From Ramlibacter monticola (lineage in GTDB: Bacteria > Pseudomonadota > Gammaproteobacteria > Burkholderiales > Burkholderiaceae_C), in NCBI RefSeq assembly GCF_016722785.1, contig NZ_JAEQNE010000005.1, forward strand, positions 1 through 64,000: a stretch of DNA of 64,000 nucleotides, written 5' to 3'. Positions 11,891-21,961 of this stretch are shown here, in pieces (positions within the stretch are counted from its first letter, which is position 1; the number at the start of each line of letters is the position of its first letter). Under the pieces are notes generated by a model. It was not told the origin of the DNA. It searched no databases and worked only from the letters and a program-made list of their open reading frames with translations. The position numbers and the translations under genes were made by a program.

Positions 11891-12082
11891 TCAGACCAGG
11901 CCGTTGCGACGCTTGCCGATGGTGTTGCCGGCGCGGCGGCGTTCCCACTCGCGCAGCTGCTTCATGATGCTTTCGGAGCCTTGGCCCGCGTGGGCTTCCT
12001 GCTGCTGAGGCGGCTGCTGTCCGGTGACGGAGGGGGACGGCTCCTCGTCCCTGGTCAGGTCCTGTTGTTCGTTTTGCGACAT
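11891..12082 (-). CDS. Small protein P2 with GxxS[VI][LM]xxL motif
   Basis: This 63-residue, Gln/Glu-rich protein starts MSQNEQQDLTRDEEPSPSV. The segment GQGSESIMKQLREWERRR lies at about residues 33-50, and the tail is basic. The motif core G-x-x-S-I-M-x-x-L is shared with the three other small proteins in this window (11637, 12807, 52202), although the rest has diverged. The start at 12082 is chosen because upstream residues in the longer frame look non-coding. A GTCCTAC heptamer reading toward the gene lies 57 bases upstream. Function is unknown. Confidence 0.68.
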   Translation of the reverse strand: MSQNEQQDLTRDEEPSPSVTGQQPPQQQEAHAGQGSESIMKQLREWERRRAGNTIGKRRNGLV

Positions 12083-12191
12083 GGCACGGAATGCATTCGA
12101 CGATGCCGCGATGGTCCGCGTCCACCGGACGCCACGGTGTAGGACGTCTTCAGTAGCTCGCATGGGCGAAGAACCCGATGCGAGCCGTCCC

Positions 12192-12581
12192 TCAGGCGGT
12201 TTCCGCGTGCACCACGCGTCCGGGGAAGGCCTGCAGGTAGGCGCGTAGTTCGCCGAACTGCGCCTTGGAGATCACGCCGTCGGCGCCCAGGTGGATGCAG
12301 CGCTTGCGCACTGCGGGCGAGACGAAGTCGCTGAACACCAGAACCGCGCCGCCCGGTACCTTGTTGCAGCGGCTCAGGAGTGTGAAGCCCGATCCTTCAC
12401 CGAGCAGCAGGTCCAGGATCGCAAGGTCCCAGCCACCCTGGTGGCGGTAGAGCCAGTCGGTGGCGCTCGTTTCGCTGGCGGCGACCCCCACGAGCTCGAA
12501 GCCACCCACCGAATCGAGGAGGTCGGCGAGCAGGGCCTGCATGGGCCTCTGGTCCTCGACGAGAAAGACGCGAACTGCCAT
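12192..12581 (-). CDS. Receiver-only response regulator
   Basis: This 129-residue protein consists of a single receiver domain: MAVRVFLVEDQRPMQALLADLL, phosphoacceptor Asp in LAILDLLLGEGSGF near residue 56, a switch-region serine in LVFSDF, and the conserved lysine in GVISKAQF. It has no output domain, so it should act through protein contacts (phosphorelay, chemotaxis-like or stress signalling). GGAGG lies six bases before the ATG. No kinase gene is adjacent. A GTCCTAC heptamer lies about 98 bases upstream. Confidence 0.85.
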   Translation of the reverse strand: MAVRVFLVEDQRPMQALLADLLDSVGGFELVGVAASETSATDWLYRHQGGWDLAILDLLLGEGSGFTLLSRCNKVPGGAVLVFSDFVSPAVRKRCIHLGADGVISKAQFGELRAYLQAFPGRVVHAETA

Positions 12582-12806
12582 CCAATCCTCCGAAAGCGCA
12601 TGCCCCGGCCGTCGCGCGGGGAAACTCCACGATGAAAGGGCGAAGCCGCCGATTTTGTGCGGGGCCAGTGGGGTCGGGTGTAGGACGGTGCCGACGTTGC
12701 CTTGTGCAAAGGCGGTCGCGTCGCGCCGGGTCAGCCGCGTCGTCGGCGCCAGTGCGCACTTGTCCTACAGCGAAATGTCGCGCTTTTCACATCCAATGTG
12801 CGTTCG

Positions 12807-12995
12807 ATGAGTGAATCCCCGAACCCGCCCGGCGAGAAAGACGCTCTACCCGCACCCGCTGCCAGGCACGGCAACAGCGGCGAAGGGGCGGCGAGCGTGC
12901 TGCGGGAATTGATGCGCCAGCGCGGCGGGGATGCACCCGATCCGCCGGTGCGGTCCGAGCGGCCCCGGCCTGCGGATTCGAGCCCGCCGCGTTGA
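12807..12995 (+). CDS. Small protein P3 with GxxS[VI][LM]xxL motif
   Basis: This 62-residue protein starts MSESPNPPGEKDALPAPAARH. The segment GEGAASVLRELMRQRGG covers about residues 26-42, and the C-terminus is rich in Pro, Arg and Ser. The motif G-x-x-S-V-L-x-x-L matches the neighbouring small proteins. GTCCTAC lies 38 bases upstream, essentially the spacing seen before 11297 and 29855. The frame extends upstream to 12702, but the residues there look non-coding. Function is unknown. Confidence 0.62.
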   Translation: MSESPNPPGEKDALPAPAARHGNSGEGAASVLRELMRQRGGDAPDPPVRSERPRPADSSPPR

Positions 12996-13034
12996 GGGGT
13001 GACGGGCGGCCGCCCCGGGGGGATGCACAAGCCC

Positions 13035-13124
13035 TGGCGGAAGCGGCGAGATTCGAACTCGCGGACGCCTTGCGACGTCGCCGGTTTTCAAGACCGGTGC
13101 ATTCAACCGCTCTGCCACGCTTCC
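13035..13124 (-). tRNA. tRNA-Ser (anticodon TGA)
   Basis: The minus strand folds into a type II (long variable arm) tRNA. The acceptor stem GGAAGCG pairs with CGCTTCC, the anticodon loop CTTGAAA sits in an ACCGGT stem, a long variable arm follows, and the T-loop is GTTCGAATC. The 3' CCA is encoded. The anticodon TGA reads UCA and related serine codons. It ends next to the stop of P3 on the other strand and starts 14 bases from the dehydrogenase stop at 13138. Confidence 0.97.
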
Positions 13125-13137
13125 GGAAGGCGCGATT

Positions 13138-14046
13138 CTAAGTCCCCGACCCGGGCAGCAAGAAGCCGCCCTCCGCCAGCCACCACACGGGCAGCTGCGT
13201 GCAGTCGGCCGGATCCAGCCCACGCCGCGCCGCCCGCTCGAAGCTCGCCAGCGTCTCGGCCGTGAGCGGGAGCCTGCGGCCGTGCGCGCGGGCCTCGTCC
13301 AGCATCGCCGCCACGTCCTTGCGCATGGTCGCCACGTCCACCGTCACCGCGCCCGCCGCCGCGCCCGCCAGCGCCTGCGCGATCGTCGCGCCGCGCACCT
13401 TGAGCATGTTGGGCCCGCCGGACGAATCGGCCAGGATGTCGATCACGCGCTGCGGGTCCAGCTCGAGGGGCTGCACCAGCGACAGCGCCTCCCCGAGCGT
13501 CTGCCAGTACACCATCAGCGGCAGGTTCACCGCGAGCTTCATGGTCGCGCCGGCGCCGTGCGGCCCGACGTGCTCGACGCGCCTGCACAGCTGGTCCAGC
13601 AGAGGCCGCGCGCGGGCCACGTCCTGCGGGGCGCCGCCGACGAAGGCGAGCAGCTTGCCCTCCTGAGCCGGGCCCACGCTGCCCCCGACCGGGCATTCCA
13701 GGTAGGCCACGCCCGCCTCGGCGGCGCGGCGCGCCATCTCCCGCTGCGTCGCGGGCGGCACCGTGCTCATGTCGATGAAGAGCGTGCCGCCGCCGCGGTG
13801 CGTGAACAGGCCGTCGTCGCCGCTGTACACCTCGTCGAGCGCCGCGCCGTCGGTGAGCATCGAGACCACGACCTCGCTCGCCTGCGCCAGCGCGCGCGGC
13901 GTGGCGGCCCAGGCCAGGCCCTCCTGCAGCAGGGGCTGCGCCCGGGCGGGCGTGCGGTTCCAGACGCGGACTTCGTGTCCCTGGGACGCGAGGCGGCGGG
14001 CGATGGCGCTGCCCATCCTTCCGGTGCCGGCGATGCCGATGCGCAT
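13138..14046 (-). CDS. NAD(P)-dependent 3-hydroxyisobutyrate dehydrogenase family protein
   Basis: This 302-residue beta-hydroxyacid dehydrogenase has the Rossmann motif GIAGTGRMGSAIARRL at the N-terminus, FIDMSTVPPATQREMA, and the substrate loop CPVGGSVGPAQEGKLLAFVGG. The catalytic lysine is in HGAGATMKLAVNLP. Family members oxidise 3-hydroxyisobutyrate or reduce tartronate semialdehyde or succinic semialdehyde; the substrate cannot be fixed from sequence. The start at 14046 is preceded by AAGGAGA with good spacing and opens directly into the Rossmann fold; the longer frame to 14091 would run into the palindromic element. A second family member is at 41189. Confidence 0.9.
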   Translation of the reverse strand: MRIGIAGTGRMGSAIARRLASQGHEVRVWNRTPARAQPLLQEGLAWAATPRALAQASEVVVSMLTDGAALDEVYSGDDGLFTHRGGGTLFIDMSTVPPATQREMARRAAEAGVAYLECPVGGSVGPAQEGKLLAFVGGAPQDVARARPLLDQLCRRVEHVGPHGAGATMKLAVNLPLMVYWQTLGEALSLVQPLELDPQRVIDILADSSGGPNMLKVRGATIAQALAGAAAGAVTVDVATMRKDVAAMLDEARAHGRRLPLTAETLASFERAARRGLDPADCTQLPVWWLAEGGFLLPGSGT

Positions 14047-14077
14047 GCGGTCTCCTTGGCTCGAGCGGCGCATGCTA

Positions 14078-14346
14078 GTGTCCTGTCCCACAAATATCTA
14101 GGCTCTCGTTCGGTGCATGCGGGGATGATCGGTGGTTGGCCAGAGTGGGTCCAGCCTGGCCGGCTGGACCCACTCTGGACGACCGCCGAGGGCCCCGCAT
14201 GCGCCGAACCCTCCGGGCTGCCCCGTATCGGGCCGCATGCCGCGTTGCGTGCACGGGTCAAGCCGGCCAGGCTTGACCCGCGCCCGCGCCTTGCCTGCGG
14301 CCCGATACGGGGCAGCGAGAGCCTAGATATTTGTGGGACAGGACAC
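14078..14346. mobile_element. Non-coding element of nested palindromes (three-way-junction fold)
   Basis: Perfect 31-bp inverted repeats bound the element at 14078-14108 and 14316-14346 (outer end GTGTCCTGTCCCACA). Inside lie two hairpins side by side. The first has a stem at 14109-14124 with 14193-14208 enclosing a 39-base palindrome at 14140-14178. The second has a stem at 14218-14237 with 14296-14315 enclosing a palindrome at 14254-14280. The second stem runs directly into the right terminal repeat. There is no coding potential and no obvious target duplication. This could be a non-autonomous transposable element or a single-strand recombination substrate; the type is unknown. It lies between the upstream sides of the gene at 14046 and the 3' end of the gene at 14394. 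Confidence 0.85.
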
Positions 14347-14393
14347 CACCGGTGCCGCCGCGGGTGCGCCCTCGGGACAAATCAGGATCCGCT

Positions 14394-15809
14394 TCAGCGG
14401 CCGCGGCCGGAGCCTGCGCCGTCGGAGCGTTCGTCGAGCTCGCGCACCTGCAGCCGGCTGCCGTCCCAGTAGCCGGTCGCGCGGACGCTGTCGCCCACGG
14501 CCGGCAGGGCGATGCCGGCGGGCAGCAGCAGTTCGACCGGCGGACCCTCGCGCGGCTGCAGGCGCGCGCTGCGGCTGGCCGCGTCCACCGACTGCACGGT
14601 GCCGCTCAGTTCGAGCACGGCGCGCTCCGGCGTGGCGCGGGGGAAGGTGACGCGGCGCGCGACGATGCCGGACGCCGTCTGCGTGCCCTGCACCTCCACG
14701 AAGGCGCCGACGAGGAGGTTCGCGACTCCGCCGCCTTCGAATTCGGCCGCCGTCGCATCGACCGCCTGGCCCCGCACCACGAAGCTGGCCGTGCCGGCGA
14801 CGCTGGTGATGGACCCGCGCACCTGGGCGCTGCGCCCGCTGCCCGGCAGCGATTCGATGCGGTCCGCCTCGGCCCGGCGGCCGTCGCCGCCGCGCGAGCG
14901 GCCCTGCACGGTCAGGTAGCTGCCTTCGCGCACCTCCTCGCGCTGCGCAGGCGCCAGCGAGGATAGGTCGACCTCCACCCCCTGCACCACGGCGCGGCCG
15001 TCGGGCAGCAGGTGCACCGCGCCGCTCACACGCAGCGAAGACGCCGCCGCCGGCGCCAGCAGCGCCACCGCGAAGGGCTGCCAGCGGGCCGGCTCGGGCG
15101 CCGTCCACGGCAGCACGGCGATCACCGCGGTGCCGGCCGCCAGCGGCGGCGTGTTCGCGGTGCCGGAGAGGTCCAGCGGCCTGCCGGCGAGCAGCAGCCC
15201 GGTGCCGCTGCCCTGCTGCAGCGTGCCGGTCAGGCGCGCCGGCAGGGCCGCCACCGCCGGCAGCTTCTCGACCAGCGTGGCGCGCAGCAGCTCGCCGCCG
15301 CCGTCGCCGGCCTGCAGCACGCCGTACACCTGGACCGGGTCGCCCGAGCGCAGGTCGGCCAGCGTGCTGTAGCCGGAGAACACGGTGACGGGGCCGCGGC
15401 CCGGATCGGCGTTGATCGCCACCGGCTGGCCCCAGACGCTGAAGCGGCCCGTCGCCAGGTTGATGGCGAGCGCGGGGCCCACCAGCTGCGATTCGATGCG
15501 CACCCGCGAGGGCGTGCCCGCGGCATCCAGCTCCAGGTAGGCGTACTGGCCGATGCGCAGGTCGGCGGGCGAGAGGGGCGCGCTGTTCACCAGGTCCGGC
15601 CGCGTTTCCAGCAGCGCCCGGCTCTCGTCGAAGCGCGTGTCCTCCACGATGACGCTGCCCAGGCCCGTGACGGTGCCGGCGACGATGCCCGTGCCGCCGG
15701 TGCCCACCCCGCCGCCCTCGCTGCCGCCGAGGCCCACGACGCCCCCGCCGCCGCAGGCAGCCAGCAACAGCGCGAACACCACGGCCAGCAGGCGCTGCAA
15801 CGGCTTCAT
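14394..15809 (-). CDS. DUF5666 lipoprotein
   Basis: This 471-residue protein starts MKPLQRLLAVVFALLLAACGGGG, a lipoprotein signal with LAAC lipobox and a glycine-rich linker. The mature part is a chain of small beta domains with repeated DUF5666 signatures, for example GTVTGLGSVIVEDTRFD, VRGSITSVAGTASFVVRGQAVDAT and LSGTVQSVDAASRSARLQ. It is presumably anchored in the outer membrane; function is unknown. GGGGAGGA precedes the ATG. It overlaps the DUF6502 gene by four bases (15806-15809), so the two are co-translated. A second DUF5666 lipoprotein is divergently encoded at 16849. Confidence 0.88.
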   Translation of the reverse strand: MKPLQRLLAVVFALLLAACGGGGVVGLGGSEGGGVGTGGTGIVAGTVTGLGSVIVEDTRFDESRALLETRPDLVNSAPLSPADLRIGQYAYLELDAAGTPSRVRIESQLVGPALAINLATGRFSVWGQPVAINADPGRGPVTVFSGYSTLADLRSGDPVQVYGVLQAGDGGGELLRATLVEKLPAVAALPARLTGTLQQGSGTGLLLAGRPLDLSGTANTPPLAAGTAVIAVLPWTAPEPARWQPFAVALLAPAAASSLRVSGAVHLLPDGRAVVQGVEVDLSSLAPAQREEVREGSYLTVQGRSRGGDGRRAEADRIESLPGSGRSAQVRGSITSVAGTASFVVRGQAVDATAAEFEGGGVANLLVGAFVEVQGTQTASGIVARRVTFPRATPERAVLELSGTVQSVDAASRSARLQPREGPPVELLLPAGIALPAVGDSVRATGYWDGSRLQVRELDERSDGAGSGRGR

Positions 15810-16705
15810 GGTTCCTCCCCCCCTGGTATGTCCTGTTCCGGCTCCGGGGCCGGCTCCCATGGGCCGGACCAGAAGTAGCTGCCGAAGCGCACGCGGGCGC
15901 GCGCCTCGGGCAGTTCCCGGTCGGCCTCGTAGAGGCGCGTGGCCTCCTCGATCATCTGGGTGCGCATGCGCAGCCACAGCGTGCGCGCGAGCGCCTGCAG
16001 CCTGTGCGCCGAGGCGTCGGTGATGCCGGCGGCGAACACGCTCTGCTCCAGCGTGGGCACGCCGCCGAGGACGTTGGACACGGCGGCCCGCGCGTGATCG
16101 CCGAGGTTGCCGGCCAGCAGGTCGAGCGCCTCGCGCGATCCGGCCGGCGGCACGAAGTCGGCGTGCGCCGGCACCACCAGTTCGCCGCCGTCCTGGATCT
16201 CCACGGTGGCGATGCCGAGGCGGATCAGTTCCTGCAACACGGTGAACGGGTGGACGTCGAGCGTGACGGCCCGCACCAGCGAGTCGAAGGACGGGGCGGC
16301 GCCGGTGCGCGGCAGCGCGCGGGGCTTGCCGTCGGCCGTGAGGTAGTCGGCATCCGAAATCCAGCGCGCGAACACCCGCCCGCCCAGCGCCACCGGCCGC
16401 GCCGCGGCCGGCGCCCGGCCCGCCAGGCGCCAGTTGCGCACTTCCTTGCGGTGCACGCCACTGAGCGAGCTGATCGCCGAATCGGTGGTCGCATGCCCGG
16501 ACTGTTCAATTTGTGCCACGGCCTCTTCGATGAAGAGTGCCTTCAGTTCGGAGGCCAGCCGCGGGTAGTCGAGCCCGCTTCGCAACAAAAGGCGGATCGT
16601 GGGCCGCAACACGGCCGCGACCGCCTGCGCCACGTCATCCGGTGGCAAGGGTGGCGCGGCGGAGGCTTCGCGCTCCAGCGCAACGATCTTGGGCTTGCGC
16701 GGCAT
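15806..16705 (-). CDS. DUF6502 family protein, possible regulator
   Basis: This 299-residue soluble protein starts MPRKPKIVALEREASAAPP. Residues about 30-95 look like a winged-helix region (VAAVLRPTIRLLLRSGLDYPRLASELKALFIEEAV, then ATTDSAISSLSGVHRKEVRNWRL), where 'SxLSGVHRKEV' reads like a recognition helix. Later segments are all-alpha. DUF6502 proteins are uncharacterised; DNA binding is my inference. It lies between two DUF5666 lipoprotein genes, coupled to one and divergent from the other with a 143-base AT-richer spacer, so control of both is plausible. Confidence 0.82.
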   Translation of the reverse strand: MPRKPKIVALEREASAAPPLPPDDVAQAVAAVLRPTIRLLLRSGLDYPRLASELKALFIEEAVAQIEQSGHATTDSAISSLSGVHRKEVRNWRLAGRAPAAARPVALGGRVFARWISDADYLTADGKPRALPRTGAAPSFDSLVRAVTLDVHPFTVLQELIRLGIATVEIQDGGELVVPAHADFVPPAGSREALDLLAGNLGDHARAAVSNVLGGVPTLEQSVFAAGITDASAHRLQALARTLWLRMRTQMIEEATRLYEADRELPEARARVRFGSYFWSGPWEPAPEPEQDIPGGEEP

Positions 16706-16848
16706 CGGGCATTCTTGCCGGACCGCCGTGAATGGCGGCTCTGCAATCTTGCGAATAGTAACCTGCTGTCTGGTTGCATGGTAATTTTTCCCATGTAATT
16801 CTCCGCCTCGGACGCGGGAGGGATCCGCGTTCTCCAAAGGAGATGCAC

Positions 16849-18726
<1,878 letters not shown>

Positions 18727-18775
18727 CCCTCGGGTCCCCCCGTGCGCTCCCGCGCCCGGGGTGGAGTCTCTTGCA

Positions 18776-18802
18776 CAGGCCCTTCGGGGCCTGCTTTTTT
18801 TG
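18776..18802 (+). terminator. Rho-independent terminator, plus strand
   Basis: CAGGCCC, a short CTTCG-type loop and GGGCCTG are followed by CTTTTTTTG. It lies 50 bases after the lipoprotein stop and immediately before the convergent hemW stop at 18805. Confidence 0.88.
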
Positions 18803-18804
18803 CT

Positions 18805-19989
18805 TCAGTCGAGGAACAGCGACTGCAGGTCCGACAGGAAATCGAAGCCGCGCTCCGTCGGCTTCACGCGCGCCAGCTCGCGCGCGACCAGGCCCTTGGC
18901 CTCCGCTTCCCGCAGCGGCCGTTCGATCGCCGACAGCGGCAGGCCCGTGCGGTCGATGAAGTCCTGCGGCGCGAAGCCGTCCTTCAGCCGCAGCGCGTTG
19001 AGCATGAACTCGAAGGGCAGGCCGGAGCGCGGCACCTCCTCGTCCTGCGCGACCGCGTCGCCGGCCAGCGCGCCGTCCATGTAGAGCTTCGGCTCGCGCC
19101 TGCGCACCTGCCGCGTCACGCGGTGGGGAAAACTGAGCTTGCTGTGCGCGCCGGCGCCTATGCCCAGGTAGTCGCCGAAGGTCCAGTAGTTGAAGTTGTG
19201 CCAGCAGCGGTGCCCCGGCTTGGCGTACGCGGACACCTCGTAGCGCGCCAGTCCCGCCGCCGTGGTCATCTCGGTGATGCGATCGAGCATGGCGTAGGCC
19301 AGGTCGTCCGGCGGCGTGGCCGGCGGGAACTTCGCGAAGTAGGTGTTGGGCTCGATGGTGAGGTGGTAGACCGACAGGTGCGGCGGCATCAGCGCCAGCG
19401 CCTGCGTCACGTCGGCCTCGAGCTGCGCCAGCGTCTGCCCGGGCAGCGCGTACATCAGGTCGAGGTTGAAGGTCTCGAAGCTGGCGGCGGCTTCCTCCAC
19501 CGCGGCGATGGCCTGCCGGCTGTCGTGCACGCGGCCCAGCGCGCGCAGCTTGGCGTCGTCGAAACTCTGCACGCCCACCGACAGGCGCGTCACGCCGGCG
19601 GCGCGGAAGGCCTTGAAGCGGTCCTTCTCGAAGGTGCCGGGATTCGCTTCCAGCGTGATCTCGCACTCGGGCACCAGGTTCAGCCGCGCGCGCACGTCCG
19701 ACAGCAGGCGGGCAATGCCGTCCGGCGTGAACAGGCTCGGCGTGCCGCCGCCGATGAAGATGCTGTGCACCTGCCGGCCCCAGATCAGGGGCAGGGCCGC
19801 TTCCAGGTCGGCGCGCAGGGCGTCGAGGTAGCGTTGCTCGGGCAGCTCCGAGGGTCGCATCTCATGGGAGTTGAAGTCGCAGTACGGGCACTTCTTCAGG
19901 CACCAGGGCAGGTGCACATAGAGCGACAGGGGCGGCAGCGCCGGCAGCTGCAGCATGCCGGGGCGCATGTAGTGCGCGAGGTCCTTCAT
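18805..19989 (-). CDS. hemW: Radical SAM heme chaperone HemW
   Basis: This 394-residue protein opens with LSLYVHLPWCLKKCPYCDFN, carrying the CxxxCxxC motif that binds the radical-SAM [4Fe-4S] cluster, followed by FIGGGTPSLF and VQSFDD. Coproporphyrinogen oxidase HemN has an extra cysteine (CxxxCxxCxC); here the fourth is absent (CDFN), which points to HemW, a heme-binding chaperone. It is the third gene of an rph-rdgB-hemW operon, separated from rdgB by five bases. A longer frame upstream is the other-frame read of rdgB. Confidence 0.92.
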   Translation of the reverse strand: MKDLAHYMRPGMLQLPALPPLSLYVHLPWCLKKCPYCDFNSHEMRPSELPEQRYLDALRADLEAALPLIWGRQVHSIFIGGGTPSLFTPDGIARLLSDVRARLNLVPECEITLEANPGTFEKDRFKAFRAAGVTRLSVGVQSFDDAKLRALGRVHDSRQAIAAVEEAAASFETFNLDLMYALPGQTLAQLEADVTQALALMPPHLSVYHLTIEPNTYFAKFPPATPPDDLAYAMLDRITEMTTAAGLARYEVSAYAKPGHRCWHNFNYWTFGDYLGIGAGAHSKLSFPHRVTRQVRRREPKLYMDGALAGDAVAQDEEVPRSGLPFEFMLNALRLKDGFAPQDFIDRTGLPLSAIERPLREAEAKGLVARELARVKPTERGFDFLSDLQSLFLD

Positions 19990-19994
19990 GGGGC

Positions 19995-20603
19995 TCAGAG
20001 CCAGCGCTCGCGAATCAGCTCCACCATCTGGCGCGCGGCCTTGCCGCGGTGGCTGTTCGCGTTCTTCACCTCCGGCGGCAGCTGCGCGAAGGTCTGCCCG
20101 AAGGCGGGGATGAACATGACGGGGTCGAAGCCGAAGCCGTGGCTTCCCGCGGGCTCCCGCGCGATCTGGCCGGGCGCGCGGCCCACCGCGATCAGGGGCT
20201 CGGGATCCAGCGGCGTGCGCACCGCCACCAGCGTGCTGACCAGGGCGGCGCGGCGGTCGGCCACGTCGCGCATCTGTTCCAGCAGCGCCTTCACGTTGTT
20301 GTCGTCGCCCTTCGGGTAGCCGAACTGCGTGGCGTAATAGGCCGTGTCGACACCGGGCAGGCCGCCGAAGGCCTCGACGCACAGGCCCGCATCGTCGGCG
20401 ATCGCGGGCAGCCCGGTGTGCTGCGCCGCGTTGCGGGCCTTGGCCAGCGCGTTCTCGACGAAGGTGCGGTGCGGCTCCTCGGCCTCCGGCACGCCGAGCT
20501 CGCCCTGGCGCACCAGCGCGATGCCCAGCGGCGCGAACATGGCCTGCAGTTCGGCGAGCTTGCCCATGTTGTTGGAGGCCAGGACGATGCGCTCGACCTT
20601 CAT
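19995..20603 (-). CDS. rdgB: RdgB/HAM1 non-canonical purine NTP pyrophosphatase
   Basis: This 202-residue protein has all the family signatures: IVLASNNMGKLAELQAMF at the N-terminus, TFVENALAKARNAA, AIADDAGLCVEAFGGLPGVDTAYYA, and SHGFGFDPVMFIP. It hydrolyses dITP, ITP and XTP to monophosphates, keeping deaminated purines out of DNA and RNA. It starts two bases after the rph stop, so the genes are coupled. The order rph-rdgB-hemW is common in betaproteobacteria. Confidence 0.96.
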   Translation of the reverse strand: MKVERIVLASNNMGKLAELQAMFAPLGIALVRQGELGVPEAEEPHRTFVENALAKARNAAQHTGLPAIADDAGLCVEAFGGLPGVDTAYYATQFGYPKGDDNNVKALLEQMRDVADRRAALVSTLVAVRTPLDPEPLIAVGRAPGQIAREPAGSHGFGFDPVMFIPAFGQTFAQLPPEVKNANSHRGKAARQMVELIRERWL

Positions 20604-20605
20604 GG

Positions 20606-21331
20606 TCAGACCCCCAGCGCCTGCCGCTGCAGGCCCACCAGTTCGGAGATGCCCTTTTCGGCCAGGCGCAGCAGTTCGTCCATCTCGGCGCGGGTGAAGG
20701 CGACGCCTTCGGCCGTGCCCTGCACTTCGACGTAGTGGCCGGCGCCGGTCATCACGATGTTCATGTCGGTGTCGCAGGCGACGTCCTCGACGTATTCCAG
20801 GTCCAGCAGGGGCGTGCCCTCCACGATGCCCACGGAGATCGCCGCGACCGGTCCGAGGACCGGCGACTCGGCCAGCGTGCCGGCGGCCAGCAGCTTGCCG
20901 ACCGCGTCCTGCGCCGCCACGAAGGCGCCCGTGATGGCAGCGGTGCGGGTGCCGCCGTCGGCCTGCAGCACGTCGCAGTCGAGGGTGATGGTGCGTTCGC
21001 CCAGCTTCTTGAGGTCGAACACGGCGCGCAGGGAGCGGCCGATCAGGCGCTGGATCTCCTGGGTGCGGCCGCTCTGCTTGCCGCGGGCCGCTTCGCGGTC
21101 GCCGCGGGTGTGGGTGGCGCGCGGCAGCATGCCGTATTCGGCGGTCACCCAGCCCTCGCCGCTGCCGCGCTTGTGCGGCGGCACCTTCTCCTCGACCGAG
21201 GCGGTGCACAGCACGCGCGTGTTGCCGAACTCGATCAGGACCGAGCCTTCGGCATGGATGGTGAAGCCGCGCGTGATGCGGACAGGACGGAGCTGGTCGG
21301 GGGCGCGGCCGCCGGGGCGTTGGAAAGTCAT
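20606..21331 (-). CDS. rph: Ribonuclease PH
   Basis: This 241-residue phosphorolytic exoribonuclease trims the 3' ends of tRNA precursors. Conserved blocks are visible: [39 protein letters not shown], the phosphate-binding segment [17 protein letters not shown], and [22 protein letters not shown] with the catalytic acidic residues. The length is typical. It is the promoter-proximal gene of rph-rdgB-hemW and faces a 630-base gene-free interval with three repeat structures. Confidence 0.97.
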   Translation of the reverse strand: MTFQRPGGRAPDQLRPVRITRGFTIHAEGSVLIEFGNTRVLCTASVEEKVPPHKRGSGEGWVTAEYGMLPRATHTRGDREAARGKQSGRTQEIQRLIGRSLRAVFDLKKLGERTITLDCDVLQADGGTRTAAITGAFVAAQDAVGKLLAAGTLAESPVLGPVAAISVGIVEGTPLLDLEYVEDVACDTDMNIVMTGAGHYVEVQGTAEGVAFTRAEMDELLRLAEKGISELVGLQRQALGV

Positions 21332-21402
21332 GGGGAAAGGAAGCTGGGGGATCCGGAATTGTGCCTTGCGGGGAGCACGGCGGCAGGACAGGCCGGTTTC
21401 GT

Positions 21403-21424
21403 CATTCCGGCGGGGGCGGGAATG
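21403..21424. repeat. Short REP-like hairpin
   Basis: CATTCC and GGAATG arms flank a GC-rich centre (CATTCCGGCGGGGGCGGGAATG). It resembles the GTCATTCCCGCG-type extragenic palindromes found in many proteobacteria. It sits in the 630-base gap between rph and the phosphatase gene, where 21332-21500 holds nothing else recognisable. Confidence 0.5.
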
Positions 21425-21500
21425 GAGGCGGGTCGAGTTGCGTCGGATCCGGAAGGTTACACCGCTGGTCCGGACCCCAATTTCCGTTGCCCCCGGGGCC

Positions 21501-21626
21501 GGACCAGGATGGGACAGTCCGCCTCTGCGACTGTCCCCCGGCGCGGATGAGTGCCCCGCCCCGGGCGATGGCCGCGCCCGCGCCTCCTCCTTTATGTCGC
21601 CGAGGCGGACTGTCCCATCCTGGTCC
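21501..21626 (-). repeat. Palindromic repeat, copy 2 of 3
   Basis: A 126-base copy in reverse orientation. Its 31-base outer arms (21501-21531 and 21596-21626) pair with one mismatch. Arm sequence (GGACCAGGATGGGACAGTCC...) differs from copy 3, but the inner core, read on the minus strand (ATAAAGGAGGAGGCGCGG... and CTCATCCGCGCCGGGGGACA), is the same. Confidence 0.9.
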
Positions 21627-21724
21627 TGCGCTGCGCCATCGGAAAGCGCGCATCCTCCGCGCAGCACTGAGCATGCGTGCGGCAATCTCGATCGAAGCCG
21701 CTGCGCCCGAACCCGCACGCCGCA

Positions 21725-21850
21725 GGATCAGACCGGGACTGTTCGGCTCAGCGACATAAAGGAGGAGGCGCGGGCGCGGCGTCCACTCGGGGCGCGTCTC
21801 TCATCCGCGCCGGGGGACAGTCGCTGAGACGAACAGTCCCGGTCTGATCC
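21725..21850 (+). repeat. Palindromic repeat, copy 3 of 3
   Basis: A 126-base copy in the same orientation as copy 1. Its 31-base outer arms (21725-21755 and 21820-21850, GGATCAGACCGGGACTG...) pair with one or two mismatches. The core matches the other copies, including the ATAAAGGAGGAGGCGCGGGC block after the left arm. Copies 2 and 3 are separated by 98 bases, with nothing recognised between them or in 21851-21961. Confidence 0.9.
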
Positions 21851-21961
21851 GGCAAGAAGGCCGCTCGCGTCCGACAGCAGCGCCAAATCCGGGACGTGGC
21901 CACGCGCGCCCTCTGGACCCCGCCCGCGCAGGGTTGGACGACCCTCGCGCAGGAAGACGGA

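Noticed and set aside
13000..13020. GGGCGGCCGCCCC hairpin as a terminator after P3
   Set aside because: The stem is short and no T run follows in either direction, so termination cannot be supported.
21627..21961. Possible small genes between and after the repeat copies
   Set aside because: Frames found there read through the palindromic arms and have no start site or protein-like composition.
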